DNA of 64,000 nt from positions 3,361,043-3,425,042 of the forward strand of contig CP102060.1 of NCBI GenBank assembly GCA_024579835.1, written 5' to 3'. Both the position numbers and the translations under genes were made by a program. Below are positions 8,229 to 16,078 of the stretch, piece after piece; position 1 is the first letter of the stretch; each line of letters opens with the position of its first letter. Under the pieces are notes generated by a model, which did no database searches, had not been told where the DNA came from, and saw only the letters and a list, made by a program, of their open reading frames with translations. The stretch is from Clostridiaceae bacterium HFYG-1003 (lineage in GTDB: Bacteria > Bacillota > Clostridia > Clostridiales > Clostridiaceae).

Positions 8229-8292
8229 TCCTCCACAATATTATTAGGGACATTATATCCGTCTATTTACGGACAGGCAAGGCTGGCTACTA

Positions 8293-9975
8293 GGGCATGC
8301 GGACAAAAACTTGGACTATAAATAATATCCAAGGAGGCCCGCATGTATTCATATGAGCAACGGTTAAAAGCAGTAGAGTTATTGATAAAGTACGACATGA
8401 GTTATGCTGCCGTTATTAGAGAATTAGGATACCCCAATAGTCGTAGCTTACGGAGGTGGTATTACGAGTATAGGGATAAGGGTAACTTAAGCAAAGAGTT
8501 TCCTATAAGGGAACAGTTCTCTCCTGATCAGAAGCAGGCAGCAGTTGACTACTATCTTCAACATGGAAAGAATTTAAGTAGAACATGTCGGATACTAGGG
8601 TATCCCCATCGCGAAACATTAGACAAATGGCTCAGGGAACTTGCTCCCGAAGAGAAAAAACTTTGTAGGGCCAGCCGGCCTGGTGTAAGATATACCCAAG
8701 ATTATAAGGAGCAAGCCGTAATAGCCCTATGTAGCCGTGAAAAGACCGCTAAAGAGGTTGCGGCAGATTATGGGACAACCAGGGAGAACCTGTACAACTG
8801 GCATAATCAGCTCCTAATCAAGGAGCCGACGGTTGAAATGAAGCTTTCAAAAGCAAGGGCAAAGAAAAAGGATAAAGAAAATCTTAAGGCTAATAATGCA
8901 GAAGTAGACGAGCTGCAAAGCTCCGTATTGGCACTTACACAGGAACGTGATGATCTGAAGAAGGAGGTCCACCGCTTAAAAATAGAGCGTGATATCTATG
9001 AAAAGGCTGCTGAAATAATAAAAAAAGACGAGGGCATTAGTATTGAATCACTATCAAACCGTGAAAAGGTTATCGTTATTAATGCCCTTCGAAAAACATA
9101 CAGCCTGGCTGAGCTGCTGGGTGTTATGCAGATGGCCAAGAGCAGTTACTGTTATCAAGCAGCGGCAATCCGCTATGACAAGTATCAAGAGGTCCGTGTT
9201 CAGGTAAGAGAGAGTTTTGAGGCATCTGGGCACTCCTATGGGTACCGGCGAATCCACGCAGAGTTAAGAGCCTGGGGCGTGGTTCTTTCCGAGAAGGTAG
9301 TTCGGCGCATCATGAAAGAAGAAAAGCTCATCGTTCCAATTGTTCGGCACTCAAAGTACAACTCTTACAAGGGCGAAATAACCCCAGCTGTAGATAATGT
9401 CATTAATCGCGACTTCCATTCGGAGAAACCAAATGAAAAATGGCTAACTGATATTACTGAGTTTGGTATTCCAGCCGGAAAGGTCTATCTATCTCCAATC
9501 ATTGACTGCTATGATGGCATGCCTGTTACCTGGACCATAGGAACATCGCCCAATGCTGACCTCGTAAATACCATGTTAGATGACGCCATAGAAACATTGC
9601 AGGATGATGAAAAGCCCATTGTTCACAGTGACAGAGGCTCACACTATCGCTGGCAAGGCTGGATCGAGCGAATGGAACAGCATGGACTTATAAGATCTAT
9701 GTCAAAAAAAGGATGCTCCCCCGATAATTCTGCTTGCGAAGGCTTCTTCGGTCGTCTTAAGAATGAAATGTTCTATGGTCGATCATGGAAAAATGTATCG
9801 ATTGAGCAGTTCATCCATGAGGTTAACAAATATCTTTGCTGGTATAAAGACAAACGAATTAAGCTATCTCTCGGTGGTTTGAGCCCAATACAATATCGAA
9901 AAAGCTTAGGGTTAAGTGTTCCCCGAATATCGGTGGACGAATGCTAATATGGTCCAAAAAAATATCCGCACCCCC
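8293..9975 (+). mobile_element. IS3-family insertion sequence nested in the transposon end
   Basis: 24-bp imperfect terminal inverted repeats (8293-8316 and 9952-9975; both contain TGCGGA and TTGGAC) with a 3-bp target duplication CTA at 8290-8292 and 9976-9978. Length 1683 bp, one transposase gene. It disrupts only the non-coding right end of the DUF6431 transposon, so that transposon may have lost mobility. Confidence 0.85.
8343..9947 (+). CDS. IS3-family transposase, single ORF
   Basis: 534 residues, ATG 8343 behind AAGGAGG. Three HTH-like segments at the N-terminus (YEQRLKAVELLIKY, SPDQKQAAVDYYLQHG, TQDYKEQAVIALCSREK), a coiled-coil stretch around residues 175-225 (LTQERDDLKKEVHRLKIERD), then an HTH_21 region and an rve core with D370 (WLTDITEF), D430 (VHSDRGSHY) and E466 (NSACEGFFGRLK), a DD35E triad. 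Most IS3 elements need frameshifting between OrfA and OrfB; here both parts are one continuous frame. Confidence 0.9.
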   Translation: MYSYEQRLKAVELLIKYDMSYAAVIRELGYPNSRSLRRWYYEYRDKGNLSKEFPIREQFSPDQKQAAVDYYLQHGKNLSRTCRILGYPHRETLDKWLRELAPEEKKLCRASRPGVRYTQDYKEQAVIALCSREKTAKEVAADYGTTRENLYNWHNQLLIKEPTVEMKLSKARAKKKDKENLKANNAEVDELQSSVLALTQERDDLKKEVHRLKIERDIYEKAAEIIKKDEGISIESLSNREKVIVINALRKTYSLAELLGVMQMAKSSYCYQAAAIRYDKYQEVRVQVRESFEASGHSYGYRRIHAELRAWGVVLSEKVVRRIMKEEKLIVPIVRHSKYNSYKGEITPAVDNVINRDFHSEKPNEKWLTDITEFGIPAGKVYLSPIIDCYDGMPVTWTIGTSPNADLVNTMLDDAIETLQDDEKPIVHSDRGSHYRWQGWIERMEQHGLIRSMSKKGCSPDNSACEGFFGRLKNEMFYGRSWKNVSIEQFIHEVNKYLCWYKDKRIKLSLGGLSPIQYRKSLGLSVPRISVDEC

Positions 9976-10010
9976 CTATAGGACGATTGGTTCCGGCATA
10001 AACAATTTAT

Positions 10011-10354
10011 GCCAAAGGAAAGGTGTAATAATTCATGAAGCAGAAGCCTGTCCAGATCACATTCATATGTTGATCAGTATTCCACCCAAATTCAGCGTTT
10101 CTCATGTGATGGGATACTTAAAAGGTAAGAGTTCGCTCATAATCTTTGAAAGACACGCAAACTTAAAATATAAGTTTGGGTCGAGGCACTTTTGGTGCAG
10201 GGGCTACTTTGTCGATACTGTCGGAAAAAATGCGAAGAGGATTGAGGAATACATTAAGAATCAATTACAGGAAGATATGGTAGCAGATCAAATCAGCATC
10301 AAAGAATACATTGACCCGTTTACGGGTGAGCCGGTAGAAAGATCCAAAAAATAA
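10011..10354 (+). pseudogene. tnpA: IS200 TnpA transposase, 3' part
   Basis: Continues the frame broken at 5302: CQRKGVIIHEAEACPDHIHMLISIPPKFSV carries the HuH motif (HIH), and GRHFW...GYFVDTVGKNAKRIEEYIKNQ carries the catalytic Tyr region. It is not translated as a transposase in its present position. Confidence 0.88.
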
Positions 10355-10480
10355 GCTGCTTTAGCAGCAGGAGGGAAAAGAGGGCGGCTGACAGCCGCTT
10401 CATGCGCTCTCACGAGCGCGGCCGGTAAAATGCCCTTATAGGGCATAGTCAAACCGCCGGCTAAGCCGGCGGTATTGATT
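10355..10480 (+). repeat. Array of five adjacent hairpins at the IS200 right end
   Basis: After the tnpA stop come GCTGCTTTAGCAGC, GGCGGCTGACAGCCGC, GCGCTCTCACGAGCGC, ATGCCCTTATAGGGCAT and ACCGCCGGCTAAGCCGGCGGT, five nearly perfect palindromes in about 120 nt. The last is the probable right-end recognition hairpin of the element; the role of the others is unknown. Confidence 0.7.
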
Positions 10481-10563
10481 ATGGACTTTAGTTGGTTGAG
10501 CTCGGAACGAGCGAAACAATAAACCTCCCGCTATGCGGGAGCGCGTCAGCTAGTTCTACAAAA

Positions 10564-10629
10564 ATGTCACCCTCCATATTAGAATAGTGAGTGTTCAAGC
10601 CACTAATTCAATAATAAGGAGGGTGACAT
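10564..10629 (+). promoter_or_regulatory. Hairpin sequestering the tnpA ribosome site (element 2)
   Basis: ATGTCACCCTCC (10564-10575) pairs perfectly with GGAGGGTGACAT (10618-10629), burying the ribosome site immediately before ATG 10632. It has the same design as element 1 with unrelated stem sequence. Confidence 0.7.
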
Positions 10630-10631
10630 CA

Positions 10632-11093
10632 ATGGCCACCAAAGAGTATAGCCTTTCTCATACGAAGTGGATGTGTAAATACCACATCATCTTCACTCCA
10701 AAGTATAGAAGAAAAATTATTTATAATCAACTCAGAACGAACATGATCGATATTTTCAAGCGGTTATGTAAGTACAAAGGGGTTGAGATACTGGAAGGGC
10801 ACATGATGCCAGATCATGTGCATCTTCTGGTGGCGATACCCCCAAAAATCTCTGTAGCGGCATTCATGGGGTACTTATAAGGGAAAAGCGCTATGATGAT
10901 TTTTGAACAACATTCCAATCTGAAGTACAAATTTGGGAATCGGAACTTCTGGGCGCAGGGTTACTACGTGTCGACGGTCGGGCTCAATGAAGCAACGATC
11001 CGAAAGTATATCCAGGAACAGGAGAAAGAGGATATGCTGTCCGATAAGCTGAGTCTGAAGGAATATAAAGACCCGTTTACGGGTAAAGCGTAG
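10632..11093 (+). pseudogene. tnpA: IS200 TnpA transposase with in-frame stop
   Basis: ATKEYSLSHTKWMCKYHIIFTPKYRR...MPDHVHLLVAIPPKISVAAFMGYL, then TAA at 10878, then GKSAMMIFEQHSNLKYKFGNRNFWAQGYYVSTVGLNEATI in the same frame. Element 1 has Lys (AAA) at this position, so a single A-to-T change made the stop. The HuH motif (HVH) is before the stop and the catalytic Tyr is after it, so a truncated product would be inactive. Confidence 0.88.
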
Positions 11094-11206
11094 TCAGTGC
11101 CTCGGTGGCTTGAACGAAGTGAAAGCCAGCGTCTTGAGGCGCTGGCTAGTTTCACACGGCATATTGCCGTGGAGCAAACCACCCGTTGTACGGGTGGTTA
11201 TGATTG

Positions 11207-11455
11207 GCTCTTTGAATGATTTTTGCAAATAACATAAATTCCAGTGATTTATCTGTCCATACTATAGGCCTGATCCATCAAGTGAAGCCACGATCGAGAA
11301 GAATGAGATTGGATGCTCAATCCAACAAGGAGACCATCCAGGGAAAAATCGAATATAAGTTTATTGTTCAGCGTTATGATAAAGATCATCTAGATGAATC
11401 GTGGATCTGATGGTGGAGACGCTAGTAGTAACGATTCCGCCATTTTGTTTCAGGA
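11207..11455. other. Remnant DNA with an AbiEi-derived fragment
   Basis: No intact gene. At about 11424-11455 the DNA (AGTAGTAACGATTCCGCC...) closely matches the reverse of the AbiEi remnant at 34158-34190. It is then fused directly to the DUF4406-like gene end, so this is a deletion junction. The open frame 11216-11410 has no recognisable similarity. Confidence 0.55.
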
Positions 11456-11709
11456 CTGGCTATAATCCCATCTGTCCGATCCTGATGCTCTCAAACTTCA
11501 TAAATGACGGCATACCTCAGGTACATATGGACAGACAGGACATTGAGCTTGATTACCTCAGACGCTTCAATGTCCTCGTAGTCTGGGGCTCTCGGATCGA
11601 CGAAGCCATGAAAAACGACATTGCCATCGCTGAGCCCTATCGAATCCCGGCAACAACCTTAAGCGGCATCCTTACGGTTAAAAGCCACGGTCAGAAGACC
11701 CCCAAATAG
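11456..11709 (+). pseudogene. DUF4406-like gene, 3' part (copy A)
   Basis: Encodes GYNPICPILMLSNF.NDGIPQ..MDRQDIELDYLRR.NVLVVWGSRIDEAMKND, nearly the same as the complete gene at 34370-34789 but lacking its first 33 residues or so, replaced by AbiEi-derived DNA. The end is also altered (SHGQKTPK stop). A broken copy at the start of conjugative-element fragment A. Confidence 0.8.
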
Positions 11710-11724
11710 CATAATTCCTGAATA

Positions 11725-11760
11725 TGCACAAAACATTGGAAAAAAGGAATGTTTCGTGTA
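11725..11760 (+). promoter_or_regulatory. Conserved hairpin, copy A
   Basis: TGCACAAAACATT, a 10-nt loop GGAAAAAAGG, then AATGTTTCGTGTA. The same hairpin occurs at 34807-34846 and 39992-40029, with a degenerate form at 34748-34782, always between the DUF4406-like gene end and the next gene. Confidence 0.7.
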
Positions 11761-11789
11761 ATTTCAGAAAAAAAAGGGAGAAGAAATCT

Positions 11790-12194
11790 ATGGACGTATT
11801 GATTGTTGAACCTGAAAAAGCGCTGCGTATGGCCAGTATCACCGGCGACCTGAACTCTCTGCAGCAGGTTGTCGGCGGCTACATCGAAGCCGTCTATCCC
11901 TATGATGACCCGGTTGCCATCGTCTGCCATGAAGAAGGCAAGCTCATCGGACTCCCACTTAACCGAAAACTTGAGGACTACGACATCATCGCCGGAACCT
12001 TTATCGTCTGCGGGCTTGGCGAAGAGGATTTCGATTCCCTCACCCCAGAGCTGGCAGAAAAGTATCGGGAGAAATTTGCCGACCCGGAGATCTTCATGAA
12101 GATGGGCAGCCGTATAGTTGCCATTCCTATCAAGCCCAAGGACGAGCTGCATATGGCCAAACCGAAGCAGAAGTCCACGGAACCTGAGATTTAG
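11790..12194 (+). CDS. DUF3846 family protein (conjugative element), copy A
   Basis: 134 residues from ATG 11790, ribosome site AAGGGAGAAG. The sequence MDVLIVEPEKALRMASITGDLNSLQQVVGGYIEAVYP...GLPLNRKLEDYDIIAGTFIVCG fits DUF3846, a family common in conjugative elements and phages of Bacillota, function unknown. The copy at 40059 is nearly identical but has a stop codon, so this is the only intact copy in the window. In-frame upstream codons to 11724 lie in the hairpin and are not a likely start. Confidence 0.82.
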   Translation: MDVLIVEPEKALRMASITGDLNSLQQVVGGYIEAVYPYDDPVAIVCHEEGKLIGLPLNRKLEDYDIIAGTFIVCGLGEEDFDSLTPELAEKYREKFADPEIFMKMGSRIVAIPIKPKDELHMAKPKQKSTEPEI

Positions 12195-12251
12195 CAAACT
12201 TGAATTGAAGAAGCCTTCTCAAGAGATTGTTATTGAGAAGGCGACTTTCAA

Positions 12252-12296
12252 TTACAAGTATACTTACTTTACTCGACTGATACGTATTTTTGTAAA
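12252..12296. promoter_or_regulatory. AbiE operator-like inverted repeat, downstream copy
   Basis: TTACAAGTATACTTA and TACGTATTTTTGTAAA, close to the perfect operator upstream of the abiE genes (13745-13790). The toxin-antitoxin genes thus lie between two operator-like sequences. Confidence 0.55.
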
Positions 12297-12309
12297 TACG
12301 TCAAATTAA

Positions 12310-13140
12310 TCAGAGAGTCTGAACCAATCCCCTAATGGCCTCCATGACATCCTCATATGTGATCCCATCCGCGTACCGATAATCTTTTGTGTACTTACTC
12401 CATCTGGATCTCAATGTGTCGCTTCCACTGATTTCATCCAGTCGACTGCTGATGTTCGTAAAGATGTGAGTCGTTTCCCTATGTGCAGACGTTGATTTCA
12501 GGGCGTCTACAAATATCGAATGTTCAAAACGCTGGGTCTTCGCCAAGATATAAACATCGTAAAAATCCCTTGGGCGCGTATTCAGCTCACCTCTTCTCAG
12601 AATAGTTTCCATTTTTTCAGCCAAGACGGTTTCAATGTTATAAGCCCAAATTCCGAAGCTGCCTTCTTCAAAAATCATTTTGAACAAATAGAGGACTTCC
12701 TTTGGTGTGATGGCGTCACCCGTTGTGATATCAATCTGCATGGGGGTAGTGATGGTATCATATTCAGCCATAATGCTCACTCGATAACCGCCATACGCAT
12801 CATCGTCCCGTATGGCATCGATCCCGGAAAATGAGAAGGACACATCATCATCAATGACAACGCTGCAGATGTCATTGATCGCTTTGGTCAGGGCTTCAAC
12901 GTTGATAGGATAATTCTTAATCGTTGCGTCCATATCCATTGTCGATCGGTTATCGATGCCGACAAGTGCCGCAATCAGCATTCCGCCTTTCAGGATGAAT
13001 TTATCCTGATACTTTGATTGAGAAAGCCTTTCCAGGAACCGTTCAAACATGTAGTTTTGAAGCACGACTTGGGCGGACATATCTTTCTTCCTGGCCAAGT
13101 TTCTGATTTTCGCTTTTAAGCTCATGGCTTTCCCGCTCAT
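12310..13140 (-). CDS. abiEii: AbiEii family nucleotidyltransferase toxin
   Basis: 276 residues. KGGMLIAALVGI followed by STMDMDAT gives the GG...DxD nucleotidyltransferase signature; EKMETILRRGELNTRPRDFYDVYIL is the second conserved block of the AbiEii/AbiGii family. These toxins modify tRNA or another target by adding nucleotides, arrest growth, and can abort phage infection (type IV toxin-antitoxin). It overlaps the antitoxin stop by 4 nt (ATGA), so it is translationally coupled. It lies opposite to the conjugation genes and is absent from the equivalent place in copy B. Confidence 0.88.
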   Translation of the reverse strand: MSGKAMSLKAKIRNLARKKDMSAQVVLQNYMFERFLERLSQSKYQDKFILKGGMLIAALVGIDNRSTMDMDATIKNYPINVEALTKAINDICSVVIDDDVSFSFSGIDAIRDDDAYGGYRVSIMAEYDTITTPMQIDITTGDAITPKEVLYLFKMIFEEGSFGIWAYNIETVLAEKMETILRRGELNTRPRDFYDVYILAKTQRFEHSIFVDALKSTSAHRETTHIFTNISSRLDEISGSDTLRSRWSKYTKDYRYADGITYEDVMEAIRGLVQTL

Positions 13141-13733
13141 ATCAGCACCTCCAGATAGCTTTTTAGTACTGCTTCAACTTTCAGTTTCCTGGCATATTCC
13201 AAGAGAATTGAATGATCCGCAGATTTCAATTTCACAAATCGTTTCAACGCATCGTTTAGAATCTGGACATCAATCCGACTTCTGCTTCTGATCAAATCAC
13301 AGACAGTTCTCTCGACATCGTAAGTCCTGATCGGATTGCCATGTGAACTCTTCACCGTTTCAACGCCAAGCTCGTGCAGCTCTTTTTTGATGTAGTAGAT
13401 TTTGAATCGATCTGCGACTGATCCCACCACTTTGTAACCACTTGGAACAGAGGCTGAATACTCAAAAGGAGTCCTGTCAGAAAGACCATGCAAATAGAGC
13501 GCAGTCTCATGAGAATAAATCAATTTTTGATATTTCGTTTGCATGGCATACATTTCATCTTCAATGGCATCGATTGAAACATAAACACCACGATCCACTC
13601 TTTCCAGTTTCCCTTCGGCTACCATCATTTGAAGATAGGTTCTAGGAATTTCATATATATCCAGGTCAGCACTTAAAACTGTGCCGTGTTGCTTCTGAAT
13701 GAGCTTTTCAAGTTTTTCCAAGTAATTCATCAT
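13137..13733 (-). CDS. abiEi: AbiEi family antitoxin
   Basis: About 198 residues. An N-terminal winged-helix region (LEKLIQKQHGTVLSADLDIYEIPRTYLQMMVAEGKLERVDRGVYV) and a C-terminal domain with HETALYLHGLSDRTPFEY and the TYDVERTVCDLIR block characterise AbiEi. The protein neutralises the toxin without direct binding in studied type IV systems, and its N-terminal domain represses the operon by binding inverted repeats, such as the perfect one at 13745-13790. Four tandem start codons (GTG 13739, ATG 13736, 13733, 13730) leave the exact start uncertain. Confidence 0.87.
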   Translation of the reverse strand: MMNYLEKLEKLIQKQHGTVLSADLDIYEIPRTYLQMMVAEGKLERVDRGVYVSIDAIEDEMYAMQTKYQKLIYSHETALYLHGLSDRTPFEYSASVPSGYKVVGSVADRFKIYYIKKELHELGVETVKSSHGNPIRTYDVERTVCDLIRSRSRIDVQILNDALKRFVKLKSADHSILLEYARKLKVEAVLKSYLEVLI

Positions 13734-13744
13734 CATCACCCCTT

Positions 13745-13790
13745 TTTACAAATATACTTATATTGTAGTTCGTTTAAGTATATTTGTAAA
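13745..13790 (-). promoter_or_regulatory. AbiEi operator
   Basis: Perfect 16-bp inverted repeat TTTACAAATATACTTA / TAAGTATATTTGTAAA directly upstream of the antitoxin, in the position where AbiEi autoregulators bind. It probably overlaps the promoter. Confidence 0.75.
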
Positions 13791-13906
13791 TAAATTTATC
13801 AAGACACGGCAATACGATCAAAAACTACTTTCTCGCTAACACTCTAAGTTCAGTTGTTAGAAACTGAGCTTTTCCATAATCAGTACTTGTAAAGGAGGAA
13901 TTTTTC

Positions 13907-14386
13907 ATGCAGGAAGAAGTGGAAAAAAGGACCGTCGCCCTGGCCGTCAGTACCGCCCGAATGACCGGACGTGTTCTGAAGGCTGCACTCATCAAGCTTT
14001 TGGCTGAAATGAAGAAGAGCCGGGACAGTCCGCCGCAGATCCACCATGGCAAGCAGACCGTGAAGGAACTCATCGGTCAGAATGCCGGAGTCTCAAACAT
14101 CGAGATCACGGATAAAAACATCAAGTCCTTTGAGCAGGTCGCCAGAAAATACGGCGTGGACTATGCCCTCAAAAAGGACATCACCGGAGAGAAACTCAAA
14201 TATCTGGTCTTCTTCAAAGCCCGGGATGCTGATGCCCTCACTGCTGCCTTCGCAGAATACACAGCGAAGGTCCTTAAAAAGGACAAGCAGCCTTCTATCC
14301 TGGAGCAGCTTGCCAAATTCAAGGCACTGTTTCGAACCAAGGTTATGGACAAGGTAAAAAACAAAGATAAGGAGCTGACGCGATGA
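13907..14386 (+). CDS. pcfB: PcfB family protein (DUF3801), copy A
   Basis: 159 residues from ATG 13907, ribosome site AAAGGAGG. QEEVEKRTVALAVSTARMTGRVLKAALIKLLAE opens the protein, the rest is charged and ends KVKNKDKELTR. PcfB-like proteins (DUF3801) are accessory factors of the conjugative relaxosome or coupling complex and lie directly before the VirD4 coupling gene, as here (4-nt overlap ATGA). The copy at 40556 is about 93% identical. Confidence 0.82.
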   Translation: MQEEVEKRTVALAVSTARMTGRVLKAALIKLLAEMKKSRDSPPQIHHGKQTVKELIGQNAGVSNIEITDKNIKSFEQVARKYGVDYALKKDITGEKLKYLVFFKARDADALTAAFAEYTAKVLKKDKQPSILEQLAKFKALFRTKVMDKVKNKDKELTR

Positions 14387-16078
14387 CCGAAAAAATCAAG
14401 CGGATGCTCCTTTTAAACCTCCCCTACGTTCTGATTGCTCTACTTGTCACGAAGCTCGGTGAAGCCTGGCGATATTCTCCAGGACTGGATATCTCCCCAA
14501 AAGTGCTGCATCTCATGGACGGCTTTGCTTTAGCTTTCCGGTCCCCCTGGCCGAGCCTGCTTCCGCAGGACCTGATCCTGGGCATTGTGATCGCTGCCAC
14601 CATCAAGCTCGCAGTCTATGTGAAAGGCAGAAACGCCAAGAAGTACCGTAAAAACATCGAATAAGGCTCAGCCCGCTGGGGCAGACCTGAGGACATCAAG
14701 CCCTTTATTGATCCAACCTTTCGCAACAATGTCATCCTAACGGAGACGGAGCGCCTGACCATGAACAATCGGTCAAAGGACCCCAGGCTGGCACGAAACA
14801 AAAACTTCATGGTGGTGGGTGGTTCTGGATCTGGTAAAACACGGTTTTGGCTCAAGCCAAATCTCATGCAGTGCCATTCCAGCTATGTGGTCACCGATCC
14901 AAAAGTCAGCGTCCTGGTGGAATGCGGACATCTTCTCTTGCGGGAAGGCTATAAGATCAAGATCCTCAATACCATAAACTTCAATAAATCCATGCACTAC
15001 AATCCCTTTGCCTACATCAAGAGTGAAAAAAACATCCTGAAGCTGATGACGGCACTTATTGCCAACACCAAGGGTGAAGGCAATGCCGGAGATGATTTCT
15101 GGGTGAAGGCGGAGACCCTGTTCTATACCGCCCTCATGGGCTTCATCCACTATGAAGCGCCGGAAAGCGAACGAAATTTTACGACCCTCATCGAGCTCAT
15201 CAATGCCTCAGAGGTCCGGGAGGACGACGAGGATTTCCAGAACCCGGTGGATCTCATGTTCGCCGCTCTGGAAGAACGTGACTCTCAGCATTTTGCAGTC
15301 CGGCAGTACAAGAAATACAAGCTGGCTGCCGGAAAGACCGCCAAATCCATCCTCATCAGCTGTGGGGCCCTTCTGGCACCCTTTGACATCAAGGAGCTCA
15401 GAGACCTGACGGCCTATGACGAAATGGAACTGGATGCCCAGGATGATCGGAAAACGGCGCTATTTATCATCGTCAGCGACACCGTCGACACCTTCAACTT
15501 CCTGGTTTCAATGGCTTACACGCAGTTCTTCAATCTGCTGTGCGACAAGGCAGATGACGTCTATGGTGGACGTCTGTCTGTGCATATGCGCTGTCTCATT
15601 GATGAGGCGGCGAATATCGGTCAAATTCCCAAGCTGGAAAAGCTGGTGGCCACCATCCGAAGCCGGGAGATCTCGGCCTGTCTGGTGCTGCAAGCCCAAT
15701 CCCAGCTGAAGGCTCTTTATAAAGATCACTGTGACACCATCATCGGCAATATGGACAGCACGATCTTTCTGGGCGGCAAGGAACGCACCACATTAAAGGA
15801 GCTTTCAGAAACCCTTGGGAAGGAGACCATCGACACCTTTAACACCGGGGAAAGCCGAGGCCGTGAGGTTTCCCAAAGTCTGAACTACCAGAAACTCGGA
15901 AAGGAGCTGATGAGCATTGATGAACTGGCCGTGCTGGACGGCGGCAAGTGTATTTTGCAGCTGCGCGGGGTGCGGCCTTTTCTCTCGAACAAGTACGACA
16001 TCACCAAACATACCAACTACAAGTACCTCTCCGATGCGGACCCGCGCAACGCCTTCAACATCGAGAAATACCTGTCCA
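14383..16078 (+). pseudogene. VirD4/TraG-type coupling ATPase, copy A, broken twice
   Basis: The start (TEKIKRMLLLNLPYVLIALL, two membrane segments in the first 80 residues) is followed by TAA at 14662, where copy B has TAC (Tyr), so this is a nonsense mutation. The frame continues with Walker A VGGSGSGKTRFW, LIDEAANIGQIPKLEKL (Walker B) and the conserved LVLQAQSQLK block to NIEKYLS at about 16078, where IS1634-like sequence replaces the last 40 residues or so. In intact elements it couples the relaxosome to the type IV channel; this copy cannot. Confidence 0.85.

Larger units (their letters stand above)
5303..10004 (-). mobile_element. Transposon with DUF6431, DDE transposase and ExeA/TnsC-like ATPase
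   Basis: Starts TGTTACTGC and ends GCATAAACA, so the tips are short inverted repeats (TGTT). It is flanked by a direct repeat ATTTAT (5297-5302 and 10005-10010), the target duplication inside IS200 tnpA. Both ends carry several short TGTCC-type motifs that could be transposase-binding sites. Subtracting the IS3 element nested in its right end, it is about 3.0 kb. Three minus-strand genes form one compact operon, in the order DUF6431, transposase, ATPase. Confidence 0.8.
5050..10480 (+). mobile_element. IS200/IS605-type element 1, interrupted by a transposon
   Basis: The left end carries the hairpin CCCCCTGCTATGCAGGGGG (5057-5075), matched in sequence by the left-end hairpin of the adjacent IS200 element (10525-10541). 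The right end is a GC-rich hairpin (10453-10473) followed by TATTGATT, again like element 2 (TATGATT). Its transposase gene is split at 5302/10011 by a 4.7-kb insertion. Without that insertion the element would be about 0.72 kb, normal for IS200. It carries no tnpB. Confidence 0.75.
10515..11206 (+). mobile_element. IS200/IS605-type element 2
   Basis: About 690 bp. Left-end hairpin CTCCCGCTATGCGGGAG (10525-10541) is related to that of element 1; the right-end hairpin at 11177-11199 is followed by TATGATT. Further hairpins (AGCCAGCG...CGCTGGCT and CACGGCATATTGCCGTG) lie downstream of the gene. The transposase has an internal stop, so the element can move only with a transposase supplied elsewhere. 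Confidence 0.8.

Noticed and set aside
10355..11200. CRISPR array or omega-RNA in the hairpin-rich IS200 ends
   Set aside because: No regular repeat-spacer pattern and no tnpB or cas gene nearby; the palindromes all differ.
11216..11410. 64-codon frame between IS200 and the DUF4406-like fragment
   Set aside because: No ribosome site or similarity; it lies in rearranged DNA next to a deletion junction.
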